Of a DNA stretch of 64,000 nt, positions 8,924 to 17,734 are shown piece after piece. Below the pieces are notes generated by a model that had not been told where the DNA came from, searched no databases, and saw only the letters and a program-made list of their open reading frames with translations. A program made the translations under genes and the position numbers. Positions within the stretch are counted from its first letter, which is position 1; each line of letters starts with the position of its first letter. The DNA is from Kitasatospora sp. NBC_00240 (lineage in GTDB: Bacteria > Actinomycetota > Actinomycetes > Streptomycetales > Streptomycetaceae): assembly GCF_026342405.1 (NCBI RefSeq), contig NZ_JAPEMU010000001.1:4588001-4652000 (forward strand), read 5' to 3'.

Positions 8924-10428
8924 GCACACCCGAGCCGGGCACCGCCTCGGCCGTCACCGAGCCGCCGGCCCAGGCCGCGCCGCCCGGCCCACCGCCCGGC
9001 TGCCCGATGCACGCCGGGGCCGCGCCGAGCGGGGCCGCCCCGCTGTACGGCTCGGCCGTGGCCGACGACCCGCACGGCCTGTACGCGGGGCTGCGCGAGC
9101 GGCACGGCCCGGTCGCGCCGATCGAGCTGGAGCCCGGTGTCGAGGCGTGGCTCGTCCTCGGCTACCCCGAACTGCTCGAACTCACCCGCAACGAGCAGCT
9201 GTTCTCCAAGGATTCGCGCCGCTGGCGGGTCCCGGCCGAGGGCCGGCTGAGCCCGCAGTCGCGGCTGCTGCCGATGACCTCCTGGCGCCCGACCCTGCTC
9301 AACCTGGACGGCGCCGAGCACCAGCGGCTGCGCGCCGCCGTCGCCGACACGCTCGCCCGGATCGACCAGCGCCGGCTGCGCGAGACCACCGAGGCCGCCG
9401 CCGACTCGCTGATCGACGGCTGGGGACCGGACGGCACCGCCGACCTGATCGCCCAGTACGCCCGCCGGCTGCCGCTGCTGGTCTTCACCCAGCTGCTGGG
9501 CCTGCCCGCCGAGGCCGGGCCCAGGCTGATCGAGCTGATCAGCCACTTCGTGGACAGCAGCGAGAAGTCCGTCCGGGCGGGCGTCGAGTTCCAGGCGACG
9601 CTGACCGAACTGGTCCGCAGCCGCCGGGCCGAGCCGGGCCCCGACCTCACCTCCTGGCTGCTGGCCCACCCGGCCGCGCTGAGCGACGAGGAGGCCGTGC
9701 ACCACCTGGTGGTGATCCTGGTCGCGGGCAACGAGACCACCATCAACTGGACCGGCAACACCCTGCGGCTGCTGCTCACCGACCGCCGGTTCCGGGCCAC
9801 CCTGAGCGGCGGCCGGCTGACCGTCGCCGACGCCCTGGAGGAGGTGCTGTGGCGGGACCCCCCGACGCAGAACTTCCCCGGGCGCTGGGCCACCGGCGAC
9901 ACCGTGCTGGGCGGGCAGTACATCACCGAGGGCGACATGCTCGTGCTCGGCCTGGCCGCCGCCAACGCCGACCCGGCCGCCCAGGGCGGCGCCCCGGACT
10001 CCGGCTCGACCCTGCGCGACGGCACCGGCCTGGCCGGCAACCGCGCCCACCTGGCGTGGGGCGCCGGCAAGCACGTCTGTCCGGCCCAGGAGCCGGCCCG
10101 GCTGATCGTCGAGACCGCCGTCGAGACCCTGCTGCACCGCCTGCCCGACCTCCAACTCGCGGTTCCGGCGGGTGAACTGACCTGGCGTCCGTCACCCTGG
10201 TCACGGGCCCTGGTCGGCCTGCCCGTGCTCTACAGCGCCTTCACCCCGCCCCGCCCCGCCGTTCCCGAGAGGCCCGTATGGACACCGCCGTCCGCAACTC
10301 CGATGACCTCAGCCCCGTCCCCCTCGACCCCTTCGGACGCGACCAGCACGGCGAGAACGCCCGACTCCGGGCGGCCGGGCCCGCGGTCCTGGTGGAACTC
10401 CCTGGCGGGGTGGTGGTCTGGGCGATAA
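8920..10428 (+). CDS. cvnE: Conservon cytochrome P450 lacking the EXXR motif (CYP157-like)
   Basis: This 502-residue P450 has the I-helix AGNETT and a haem loop (WGAGKHVCPAQ) with the ligand Cys. The K-helix motif EXXR reads E308-V-L-W311, so the Arg is missing. This matches the known CYP157 oddity in Streptomyces. A disordered linker after about 440 ends in SWWNSLAGWWSGR. The last 151 bp overlap the next P450 in another frame, yet this tail recurs in the conservon 2 P450 (SWWSTLTGRFRR), so it looks real. ATGA overlap links it to cvnD. The partner redox protein and substrate are unknown. Confidence 0.9.
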   Translation: MSTPEPGTASAVTEPPAQAAPPGPPPGCPMHAGAAPSGAAPLYGSAVADDPHGLYAGLRERHGPVAPIELEPGVEAWLVLGYPELLELTRNEQLFSKDSRRWRVPAEGRLSPQSRLLPMTSWRPTLLNLDGAEHQRLRAAVADTLARIDQRRLRETTEAAADSLIDGWGPDGTADLIAQYARRLPLLVFTQLLGLPAEAGPRLIELISHFVDSSEKSVRAGVEFQATLTELVRSRRAEPGPDLTSWLLAHPAALSDEEAVHHLVVILVAGNETTINWTGNTLRLLLTDRRFRATLSGGRLTVADALEEVLWRDPPTQNFPGRWATGDTVLGGQYITEGDMLVLGLAAANADPAAQGGAPDSGSTLRDGTGLAGNRAHLAWGAGKHVCPAQEPARLIVETAVETLLHRLPDLQLAVPAGELTWRPSPWSRALVGLPVLYSAFTPPRPAVPERPVWTPPSATPMTSAPSPSTPSDATSTARTPDSGRPGPRSWWNSLAGWWSGR

Positions 10429-11498
10429 CCCGGCACGACACCCTGCAGCAGCTGCTGGCCGACCCTCGGGTCGGCAAGAACCCGCAGCTCTGGAGCACCT
10501 TCACCGAGGGCCGGCTGCCCAAGGGCTGGCCGCTGGTCAACTTCGTCACCGTGCCCGGAATGGTCACCGCCGACGGCGAGGAGCACCGGCGGCTGCGCGG
10601 GCTGGTCACCCAGGCCTTCACCCCGCGCCGGATCGCCGAGCTGCGGCCGGCCGTGGAGGCCCGGGCCGCGGCCCTGCTCGACCGGGTCGCCCTGCTGGAG
10701 GGCGACTTCGACCTGCGTACGCACTTCGCCTACCCGCTGCCGATGCAGGTGATCGGCGAGCTGCTAGGGCTGCCCGCCAAGCAGCAGGACGAGCTGCATG
10801 AGCTGTCCAACACCCTGGTCTCCAGCTCGGCGACCCCGGAGGCCGCGGTCGCCGCCCAGCAGGGCCTGTTCGCGCTGCTCGCCTCGGTGGTCGCGGCCAA
10901 GCGCGCCGAACCCGGTGACGACCTGACCACCGACCTGATCGCGGCCCGCGCCGCCGACGACCGGCTCACCGAGCAGGAGCTGGTCGGGACCCTGCTGCTG
11001 ATGCTGGTGGCCGGGCACGAGACCACGCTGAACCTGATCACCAACGCCGTCCGCGCGCTGCTCGCCCACCCCGAGCAGCTGCGGCTGGTGCTCGACGGGC
11101 AGCAGCCCTGGTCCGCGGTGGTCGAGGAGACCCTGCGCCACGACTCCCCGGTCGGCCAGTTCCCGCTGCGGTACGCGAGCGAGGACATCGAGGTCGGCGG
11201 TGTGCTGATCCGGCGCGGCGAGGCGCTGCTCGCCGGTTACGGCTCGGCCGGCCGCGACGAGGAGCACTACCCGGACGCCGACCGCTTCGACATCACCCGG
11301 CACGCCCGGCACCTCTCGCTCGGCCACGGGCCGCACTTCTGCCTCGGCTCGGGCCTGGCCCGGCTGGAGGCGGAGGTCGCGCTGAGCGGCCTGTTCGGCC
11401 GGTTCCCCGGCCTGACCGCGGCCGACGGGCCGGCCCCGGAGCCGATCGGCTCCTTCGTCAGCAACAGCGTGCGCACCCTGCCCGTCCGGGTGGGCTGA
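10278..11498 (+). CDS. cvnF: Conservon cytochrome P450, canonical (CYP154-like)
   Basis: This 406-residue P450 has all core motifs: I-helix AGHETT, K-helix E284-T-L-R287, and haem loop LGHGPHFCLG. It pairs with the EXXR-less P450 upstream, as CYP157/CYP154 pairs do in other Streptomyces conservons. ATG 10278 follows GAGAGG. The N-terminal strand region (LDPFGRDQHG, VELPGGVVVW) is needed for the fold, so the overlap with the upstream gene is genuine rather than a start error. A terminator follows at 11517-11551. Confidence 0.93.
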   Translation: MDTAVRNSDDLSPVPLDPFGRDQHGENARLRAAGPAVLVELPGGVVVWAITRHDTLQQLLADPRVGKNPQLWSTFTEGRLPKGWPLVNFVTVPGMVTADGEEHRRLRGLVTQAFTPRRIAELRPAVEARAAALLDRVALLEGDFDLRTHFAYPLPMQVIGELLGLPAKQQDELHELSNTLVSSSATPEAAVAAQQGLFALLASVVAAKRAEPGDDLTTDLIAARAADDRLTEQELVGTLLLMLVAGHETTLNLITNAVRALLAHPEQLRLVLDGQQPWSAVVEETLRHDSPVGQFPLRYASEDIEVGGVLIRRGEALLAGYGSAGRDEEHYPDADRFDITRHARHLSLGHGPHFCLGSGLARLEAEVALSGLFGRFPGLTAADGPAPEPIGSFVSNSVRTLPVRVG

Positions 11499-11516
11499 AC
11501 CGCGCCGGGTGACGGC

Positions 11517-11551
11517 CCGGCGGCCCGCGTGGGTGACCGTCGGGCCGCCGG
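11517..11551 (+). terminator. Hairpin terminator after conservon 1
   Basis: A perfect 11-bp stem (CCGGCGGCCCG/CGGGCCGCCGG) with a 13-base loop is followed by CTCGTTT. It closes the cvn operon and lies just before the next small gene. Confidence 0.65.
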
Positions 11552-11566
11552 CTCGTTTGGCCTGCC

Positions 11567-11800
11567 ATGAAGAAGCTCACGGCACTCGCCGCCCTCACCA
11601 TGGCGGGCCTCGCGCTGGCCGCCGCCCCCGCTCACGCCGCCCCCGCCCCGGCGGGCGGCGACGCCCTCGACGGGATCGCCGACGGTCTCAGCGTCTCGCC
11701 CGGCGATCTCGTCCTGCAGCAGGCGGCCGGACTGCCGGTGGCCGGCGGCCCGGTCAAGGGCCTGCAGGCACTGACGCCCCGGCCGGGGACGGTCGGCTGA
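11567..11800 (+). CDS. Small secreted protein
   Basis: This 77-residue protein has a Sec signal peptide: basic KK start, hydrophobic core to about residue 20, and APAHAA|APA cleavage region near 25-26. The mature part of about 50 residues is acidic at first (GGDALDGIADGL) and has no Cys. I do not recognise a family. Such short secreted peptides are common in Streptomyces, sometimes as chaplin/rodlin-like surface or unknown proteins, but the sequence gives no function. Confidence 0.6.
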   Translation: MKKLTALAALTMAGLALAAAPAHAAPAPAGGDALDGIADGLSVSPGDLVLQQAAGLPVAGGPVKGLQALTPRPGTVG

Positions 11801-11801
11801 C

Positions 11802-11835
11802 CCGGCCCGCCCGATCCGGCCTGCTGCCGGGCCGG
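11802..11835. terminator. Bidirectional terminator between convergent genes
   Basis: CCGGCCCG and CGGGCCGG pair across an 18-base spacer between the small secreted protein gene (plus) and the PEP-mutase gene (minus). Confidence 0.45.
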
Positions 11836-11852
11836 GCCGGCCCCGGCCGGTC

Positions 11853-12701
11853 TCAGTCCGCCAGCAGGGCGTTCAGCTCCTGGTAGCCGAGACCGCCGGC
11901 GATGCCGTCGTACGTGCCGGGCCCGTAGGCCTCCTCGGCGGCGAGCCGCAGCGCCGCGTAGGCGGCGCGGGCCAGGCCCGGGCCGAGGCTGACCCGGGCC
12001 ACGCCCAGCTTCGCCAGCTCGGGGACGGCCGGGGCGCCCGGGCCGGCCAGCACGTTCAGCGGGGCGGGCACGGCCGCGGCCAGCGCCGCGACGGTGTCCG
12101 GGTCGCCGACGCCGGGGACGAAGATGCCGTCGGCGCCGGCCGCGAGGTAGGCCCGGGCCCGGGTGACGGCGTGCTCCGGGCGGTCGGCCGGATCGCCCAC
12201 GGCCAGCAGGAAGACGTCGGTCCTGGCGTTGACGAAGAGCGCGACGCCGGCGGCGTCGGCGGCCGCGCGGGCGGCGGCGATCCGGGCGGCCGCCTCCTCG
12301 ACCGGGCGCAGCGGGCCGCCGGGGCCGGGCAGCCCGTCCTCCAGGTTGACCCCGACCGCGCCGGTGGCGAGCAGAGCGGTGATGTTCGCGCCGACGCCCT
12401 CGGCGGTGTCGGCGAAACCGCTCTCCAGGTCGGCCGTGACGGGCAGGGCGCCGGCCGCCCGGACGATCCTGGCGGTCTGCGCCAGCACCTCGGCGAGGTC
12501 GGCGCGGTCGCCGTCGGGGTAGCCGAGCGTCCAGGAGACGCTCGCGCTGGCGGTGGCGAGGGCGGCCGCCCCGGCGGCGGCGACCAGCCGGGCGCCGGCC
12601 GCGTCCCAGACGTTGGCCAGCAGCACCGGGTCGCCGGGGCGGTGCAGCGCGTGGAGGAGTCGGGCCCGGTCCTGCTGATCGCTGGTCTGATCGCTCGTCA
12701 T
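11853..12701 (-). CDS. Isocitrate lyase/PEP mutase family enzyme
   Basis: This 282-residue ICL/PEPM-superfamily TIM barrel has LANVWDAAGARL near the start, the metal-binding VTADLESGF segment and the GVNLEDG loop. The ICL KKCGH signature is absent, so it is more likely a carboxyphosphonoenolpyruvate mutase-like or oxaloacetate/2-methylisocitrate-type C-C or P-C bond enzyme. The substrate is not assignable. It is monocistronic, with an ATG start overlapping no neighbour. Confidence 0.85.
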   Translation of the reverse strand: MTSDQTSDQQDRARLLHALHRPGDPVLLANVWDAAGARLVAAAGAAALATASASVSWTLGYPDGDRADLAEVLAQTARIVRAAGALPVTADLESGFADTAEGVGANITALLATGAVGVNLEDGLPGPGGPLRPVEEAAARIAAARAAADAAGVALFVNARTDVFLLAVGDPADRPEHAVTRARAYLAAGADGIFVPGVGDPDTVAALAAAVPAPLNVLAGPGAPAVPELAKLGVARVSLGPGLARAAYAALRLAAEEAYGPGTYDGIAGGLGYQELNALLAD

Positions 12702-12799
12702 GGGTGGCAGCCTGCCAGTCTCGGGGCCGGCGGTCCGGCGGATTTCGGACGGGTACGGGTACGGGTCGGCCGGTCGGTGGGACCGGGCGGGTCGGCGGG

Positions 12800-13312
12800 T
12801 CAGCGCGCGGCCGGGCTCAGCCGGGAGGTGACGCCGATCCGGTTCCAGGCGTTGATGGTGACGACCACCGCGATCAGGCTCGCCAGCTCGGTCTGCTCGA
12901 AGTGGCGGGCGGCCTCCTGGTAGACGGCGTCCGGAACGTGGCCCTGGGTGAGCAGCGTGACCGACTCGGTCAGCGCGAGGGCGGCACGCTCCCGGGCGGT
13001 GAACCAGGGGGTCTCCCGCCAGGCCGGCAGCGAGCGGATCCGGTGCTCCTGCTCGCCGCCCTTGACCGCGTCGGCGGCGTGCATGTCGATGCAGAACGCG
13101 CAGCCGTTGATCATCGAGGCGTGGACCTTGACCAGCTCGGCGAGCTGCGGCTCGATCCCGGCCTTGGAGGCCCGCTCCAGGGCGCTCATCGCCCGGTAGA
13201 AGTCCGGGAGCAGCTCCGGCAGGGAGATCCGCTGCTCGGGGGCGGGGACATGGGCGTGGGCGTGGGTGCGGTCGGCGCGGTCCTCGGCGGCAAGGGTGTC
13301 GTTCGTCGTCAT
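12800..13312 (-). CDS. Carboxymuconolactone decarboxylase/AhpD-like protein
   Basis: This 170-residue all-helical CMD/AhpD-family protein has CAFCIDMHAADA, the CxxC-xxxH signature of peroxidase-type members, which reduce peroxides through the Cys pair. ATG 13312 is preferred over an in-frame codon at 13348, because the upstream residues lie in the promoter. It is divergent from the MocR regulator by about 50 bp; such pairs are commonly regulated by that neighbour. Confidence 0.87.
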   Translation of the reverse strand: MTTNDTLAAEDRADRTHAHAHVPAPEQRISLPELLPDFYRAMSALERASKAGIEPQLAELVKVHASMINGCAFCIDMHAADAVKGGEQEHRIRSLPAWRETPWFTARERAALALTESVTLLTQGHVPDAVYQEAARHFEQTELASLIAVVVTINAWNRIGVTSRLSPAAR

Positions 13313-13362
13313 GGCGCCCAGCCTAGGAGCAGACTGGCCCGTCGGCATGGTTCATTGGGAGC

Positions 13363-14790
13363 ATGGAATCCTGGTCCACTTTCGGCGGCGACCTGCACCT
13401 GGACCTCACCGGCCGCCAGGCCCGGGGGCTCGGCCTGCGGGCCGCCCTGGAGGACGCGCTGCGCGAGGCCGTGCAGGACGGCCGGCTCGCCCCCGGCACC
13501 CGGCTGCCGTCCTCCCGGGCGCTCGGCGGCGACCTCGGGATCGCCCGCAACACCGTCGTGGAGGCCTACCTCCAGCTGACCGCCGAGGGCTGGCTGACCT
13601 CCCGGCAGGGCTCCGGCACCACCGTCGCGGACCGGGCCGCGCCGCCCGCGCCGGCCGTCGCCCCGGGCGCACCGCCGCCCGGCCCGGCCGTCCGGTACGA
13701 CCTGCGGCCCGGACGGCCGGACCTCTCGATGTTCCCGCGCACCGCCTGGTCGGCCGCCGCCCGGCGGGCCCTGACCGCCGCCCCGAACGAAGCGCTCGGC
13801 TACGACACCCCGCTCGGCCGGATCGAACTGCGGCAGGCCCTCGCGGCCTACCTGGCCCGGGTCCGCGGGGTACGGACCGCCCCGGAGCGGATCCTGATCT
13901 GCTCCGGGCACACCCAGGCCCTCAACCTGCTCTGCGCGGCCCTGCGCGAGCGCGGGGCGGCCGCGCTGGCCGTGGAGGCGTACGGGCTGGCGCCGCTCCA
14001 GCAGGTGGTGACGGCCTCCGGTCTGGAGCGGGTGGCGCTGCCGCTGGACGAGGGCGGCGCCCGGACGGACCTGCTGACCGGCGTCCGCGCCGGGGCGGTG
14101 CTGCTGACACCGGCCCATCAGTTCCCCACCGGGGCACCACTGCTGGCGCCCCGCCGGTCGGCGGCGGTGGAGTGGGCCCGGCGCACCGGCGGGTTGGTGA
14201 TCGAGGACGACTACGACGGCGAGTTCCGCTACGACCGGCAGCCGCTCGGCGCGATGCAGGCGCTCGACCCCGAGCGGGTGGTCTACTCGGGCACGGCCAG
14301 CAAGAGCCTGGCGCCGGCCCTGCGGCTGGGCTGGCTGGCGCTGCCGCAGGAGCTGGTCGCCCCGGTCACCCGGCTGAAGCGGCTGGCCGACACCCAGTCC
14401 GGGGCGCTGGACCAGCTCACCCTGGCCGAGCTGATCACCTCGGGCACCTACGACCGGCATGTCCGGCGCTGCCGGCTGCACTACCGGCGGCGCCGCGACC
14501 GGCTGGTGGCGGCGCTCGCCGAGCGGGCCCCCCGGATACGGGTGACGGGCGTGGCGGCCGGCCTGCACGCGGTCCTGGTGCTGCCGCCGGGCGGGCCCGG
14601 CGAGGCGGAGCTGATCGGGCGCGGTGCGGCGGCCGGCCTGGCGCTGGGCGGACTGGCCGAGTGCCGGGACGACCGGGCGGGCGACGGGCCGCAGGCGCCG
14701 CCCGGCCTGGTGATCGGCTACGGCACGCCGCCCGAACATGCCTTCGCGGGCGCGCTGGACGCGCTCTGCGGCCTGCTGGAGCGGCTCTGA
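13363..14790 (+). CDS. MocR/PdxR-type GntR-aminotransferase regulator
   Basis: This 475-residue protein has an N-terminal GntR winged helix (about 15-85: LPSSRALGGDLGIARNTVVEAY) fused to a fold-type I aminotransferase domain (about 110-470). It has the EDDYDGEFRYDR motif and the PLP lysine in SGTASKSLAPALRLGW. MocR proteins sense PLP or an amino compound and regulate a divergent gene, here the AhpD-like gene. GGGAGC precedes the ATG. Confidence 0.9.
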   Translation: MESWSTFGGDLHLDLTGRQARGLGLRAALEDALREAVQDGRLAPGTRLPSSRALGGDLGIARNTVVEAYLQLTAEGWLTSRQGSGTTVADRAAPPAPAVAPGAPPPGPAVRYDLRPGRPDLSMFPRTAWSAAARRALTAAPNEALGYDTPLGRIELRQALAAYLARVRGVRTAPERILICSGHTQALNLLCAALRERGAAALAVEAYGLAPLQQVVTASGLERVALPLDEGGARTDLLTGVRAGAVLLTPAHQFPTGAPLLAPRRSAAVEWARRTGGLVIEDDYDGEFRYDRQPLGAMQALDPERVVYSGTASKSLAPALRLGWLALPQELVAPVTRLKRLADTQSGALDQLTLAELITSGTYDRHVRRCRLHYRRRRDRLVAALAERAPRIRVTGVAAGLHAVLVLPPGGPGEAELIGRGAAAGLALGGLAECRDDRAGDGPQAPPGLVIGYGTPPEHAFAGALDALCGLLERL

Positions 14791-14846
14791 GCCGCTCCGG
14801 ACGACCGTGGGGCGCCGACCCGCCGACAGGGGTGGGGGAGCCGGCC

Positions 14847-15026
14847 TCAGCCCTTCCGCGAGCCGATCTCGAACAGCAGCATGATGAAGCCGGCGAAGCC
14901 GTGGGTGGCGACCATGTAGATCAGGACCCTGATCCCGACCCGGCGGTTGGCCCGCTTGCCGGCGTCGATGGTGGCGGGCGCGGGGGCCTCGGCGGGGGTG
15001 GCGGGCAGGGCGACGGGCTCGGTCAT
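14847..15026 (-). CDS. Small single-helix membrane protein (DUF6126-like)
   Basis: This 59-residue protein has an Ala/Pro-rich N-terminus, a basic stretch (KRANRRVGIRV) and one membrane helix (LIYMVATHGFAGFIMLLFEI). It resembles the small DUF6126 proteins that sit beside XRE-cupin regulators in Streptomyces (recognition from memory). It is 115 bp downstream of such a regulator on the same strand, so it is probably its target or partner. Confidence 0.65.
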   Translation of the reverse strand: MTEPVALPATPAEAPAPATIDAGKRANRRVGIRVLIYMVATHGFAGFIMLLFEIGSRKG

Positions 15027-15141
15027 GGCAGGCCTCTTTCGTTCCAGGGCGGTCCGGCCGCCCGGATCATGACGCGGGGTCGGCGGTGCGGGGCAGGTCG
15101 GTGCGGTGGCGCCGGGGCGGCACGGGACGGCGGGGCGCCGC

Positions 15142-15747
15142 TCAGTGCGGCACCGGGCCGCCGCCGAGGCAGAGTTCGCCCCCGGGGCTCTGCAGCAGGG
15201 TGTGCAGGAAGAGCAGTTCGACGCCGTCCGCCGAGTCCGCCGCGATGCAGTGCGGGGTGAGCGAGTCGAAGTGGGCCGAGTCACCCTCCGCCAGCAGGTG
15301 GACGCGCTCGCCGAGGGTCAGCCGCAGCCGGCCGCGGACGACGTACAACCACTCCTCCCCCGGGTGCACCCGGACGACCTCGTCCTGGACGCTCGGCGGC
15401 ACCTGGACCCGCAGCGCCTGCATGGCCCGGCCGGGGGCGCCGGCCCGCCGGTAGCCCCAGCCGCCGGCCCGGCCGGGTTCGATCGCGCCGCCGCGGACGA
15501 CGGGGTCCAGGTCGCCCGGCGTCTCGCCGAGCAGGCCGGAGACGGAGCTGCCGTAGGCCCGGGCGAGGCCGAGGAGCACCGGCAGCGAGGGCTGCCGGCG
15601 TCCGGTCTCCAGGCGGGAGAGATAGGCTGGGGAGAGCCCGACCCGGGCGGCCGCGGCCTCCAGGGTGAGCCGGCTGCCGAGTCGGTGCTCGCGCAGGCGG
15701 GCGGCGAGGCCGACGACCTCCTGGTCGTCCGGCGGGCTGGTGGTCAT
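15142..15747 (-). CDS. XRE-family regulator with C-terminal cupin
   Basis: This 201-residue protein has an N-terminal HTH (about 12-68: LTLEAAAARVGLSPAYLSRLE) and a cupin sensor domain (about 110-195: HPGEEWLYVVRGRLRLTLGE). ATG 15747 (MTTSPPDD) was chosen; a GTG at 15762 is possible. A perfect 19-bp palindrome lies 39-57 bp upstream (15786-15804), a likely autoregulatory operator. The small membrane protein gene follows. The ligand is unknown. Confidence 0.9.
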   Translation of the reverse strand: MTTSPPDDQEVVGLAARLREHRLGSRLTLEAAAARVGLSPAYLSRLETGRRQPSLPVLLGLARAYGSSVSGLLGETPGDLDPVVRGGAIEPGRAGGWGYRRAGAPGRAMQALRVQVPPSVQDEVVRVHPGEEWLYVVRGRLRLTLGERVHLLAEGDSAHFDSLTPHCIAADSADGVELLFLHTLLQSPGGELCLGGGPVPH

Positions 15748-15785
15748 GGACCCAGTGGACACCCGCCGTGCCTGCTGGGCAAGAA

Positions 15786-15804
15786 ATTTGCCTCAGAGGC
15801 AAAT
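15786..15804. promoter_or_regulatory. 19-bp palindromic operator for the XRE-cupin regulator
   Basis: ATTTGCCTC and GAGGCAAAT flank a single A, a perfect palindrome. It is the only AT-rich patch in the region, upstream of the XRE-cupin start. Use by that regulator is inference. Confidence 0.6.
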
Positions 15805-15875
15805 CACCGGAGTGTCCGGCCCGAGCCCCGCCGGTTCACGTCCGGGAGCGCGGATCACGGCCGCGGGAACACGGG

Positions 15876-17624
15876 TCACGGCCGCGGGATGTTGCGCAGG
15901 TTGCTGCGCGCCAGGTCGATCATCTTGCCGACGCCGCCGGACAGCACCGTCCGCCCGGCCGCGAGGGCGAAGCCCTTGAGCTGCGCGGCGGTGATGTGCG
16001 GCGGGATGGAGAGCGCGTTCGGGTCGGTGACCACGTCCACCAGCGCGGGGCCCGGCCGCTCCAGCGCCTCCGCCAGCACCTCCCGGACCTTCGCCGGGTC
16101 GGTGACCCGCTTGGCCGGGATGCCCGCCGCCCGGGCGATCGCCGCGTAGTCCACGTCACCGTTGTCGATCGCGTACTCCGGGTAGCCGGAGACCAGCATC
16201 TCCAGTTTGATCATGCCGAGGGCGCCGTTGTTGAAGACCACCGTCTTCACCGGCAGCCGGTGCCGGGCCACCGTCAGCAGCTCGCCGAGCAGCATCCCCA
16301 GCCCGCCGTCACCGGACATCGAGACCACCTGCCGCCCGGGGCAGGCCAGCTGGGCCCCGATCGCGTGCGGCAGCGCGTTGGCCATCGAGCCGTGCAGGAA
16401 GGAGCCGATCACCCGGCGGCGGCCGTTGGGGGTGAGGTAGCGGGCGGCCCAGACGTTGTTCATGCCGGTGTCCACGGTGAACACCGCGTCGTCGGCGGCG
16501 ACCTCGTCCAGCACGGCGGCCACGTACTCCGGGTGGATCGGCAGGTGCCGCTCGATGTCCTTGGTGTACGCGCCGATCACCCCGTCCAGCGCCCGGTAGT
16601 GCTTCTCCAGCATGCCGAACAGGAAGGCCCGGTCGGTCTTGGGCTCCAGCAGCGGCAGCACCGCCCGCAGGGTCGCCGACACGTCGCCGTGCACGGCCAG
16701 CTCCAGCGGGGTCCGACGGCCGAGCCTGGTCGCGTCGTGGTCGACCTGGATCGTCCTGGCCTGCGGCAGGAAGGAGTCGTAGGGGAAGTCGGTGCCCAGC
16801 AGCAGCACCAGGTCGGCCTCGTGCAGCGCCTCGTGGCAGGCGCCGTAGCCCAGCAGTCCGCTCATCCCGACGTCGTACGGATTGTCGTACTGGATCCACT
16901 CCTTGCCGCGCAGCGAGTGCCCGACCGGGGACTGCAGGGCGGCCGCCACGTCCATCACCTCGGCATGGGCGCCGCGCACCCCGGCGCCGCAGAACAGCGC
17001 CACCTTGCGGACCGAGTTGAGCGCCTTGGCCAGCTCCTGCACCTGCGACCAGGGCGGCGCCGCGACCGCCTGCTCGGTCAGGAAGCCGCCCGTCCCGGTC
17101 GGGCCGGCGGCCGGCAGCGCGGCCACGTCCCCCGGGAAGACCAGCACCGAGACGCCGTGCGCCCCGAGCGCGTGCTGCACCGCGATCCGCAGCAGCCGCG
17201 GCAGCTGGGCCGGGGTGGAGACCATCTCGCACCAGCTGCTGCAGTCGGTGAACACCCGGTCGGGGTGGGTCTCCTGGAAGAAGCCGCTGCCGATCTGCCC
17301 GGACGGGATGTGCGAGGCGAGGGCCAGCACCGGCAGCCCGCTGCGCTGGGCGTCGTACAGGCCCTGGATCAGGTGGGTGTTGCCCGGGCCGCAGGAGCCG
17401 GCGCAGACCGCCAGCCGGCCGCTCAGCTCCGCCTCGGCCGCCGCCGCGAACGCGCCCGCCTCCTCGTTGCGCACGTGCACCCAGCTGATGCCGTCGGTGC
17501 GGCGGATCGCGTCCACCACCGGGTTGAGGCTGTCGCCGACCACGCCGTAGACCCGCTCCACCCCGGCCTGCCGGAGCACCTCCACCATCTGCTCGGCCAC
17601 ACTCACCACGGGGCACTCCCTCAT
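15876..17624 (-). CDS. poxB: ThDP-dependent pyruvate oxidase/dehydrogenase (quinone), PoxB type
   Basis: This 582-residue enzyme has the three-domain ThDP fold: an N-terminal Pyr domain with the EEAGAFAAAAEAELSG glutamate region and GPGNTHLI, a central domain, and a C-terminal PP domain with the GDGGLGML...VVFNN ThDP-Mg motif. PoxB oxidises pyruvate to acetate and CO2, passing electrons to membrane quinone. ATG 17624 was chosen (MRECPVVSVAEQ). The C-terminus (GKMIDLARSNLRNI) may be the membrane-contact helix. It is monocistronic. Confidence 0.85.
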   Translation of the reverse strand: MRECPVVSVAEQMVEVLRQAGVERVYGVVGDSLNPVVDAIRRTDGISWVHVRNEEAGAFAAAAEAELSGRLAVCAGSCGPGNTHLIQGLYDAQRSGLPVLALASHIPSGQIGSGFFQETHPDRVFTDCSSWCEMVSTPAQLPRLLRIAVQHALGAHGVSVLVFPGDVAALPAAGPTGTGGFLTEQAVAAPPWSQVQELAKALNSVRKVALFCGAGVRGAHAEVMDVAAALQSPVGHSLRGKEWIQYDNPYDVGMSGLLGYGACHEALHEADLVLLLGTDFPYDSFLPQARTIQVDHDATRLGRRTPLELAVHGDVSATLRAVLPLLEPKTDRAFLFGMLEKHYRALDGVIGAYTKDIERHLPIHPEYVAAVLDEVAADDAVFTVDTGMNNVWAARYLTPNGRRRVIGSFLHGSMANALPHAIGAQLACPGRQVVSMSGDGGLGMLLGELLTVARHRLPVKTVVFNNGALGMIKLEMLVSGYPEYAIDNGDVDYAAIARAAGIPAKRVTDPAKVREVLAEALERPGPALVDVVTDPNALSIPPHITAAQLKGFALAAGRTVLSGGVGKMIDLARSNLRNIPRP

Positions 17625-17734
17625 CGGCCGCCGGTCACAGGTCACCAGCACCCTGCGGCGGCGACCGCCCGCCCGCACCCCGGGCGGGCCGCCCGGGTGA
17701 CCGCCCGGCGGGGGCGGCCGCTCGACCGGGGTGG

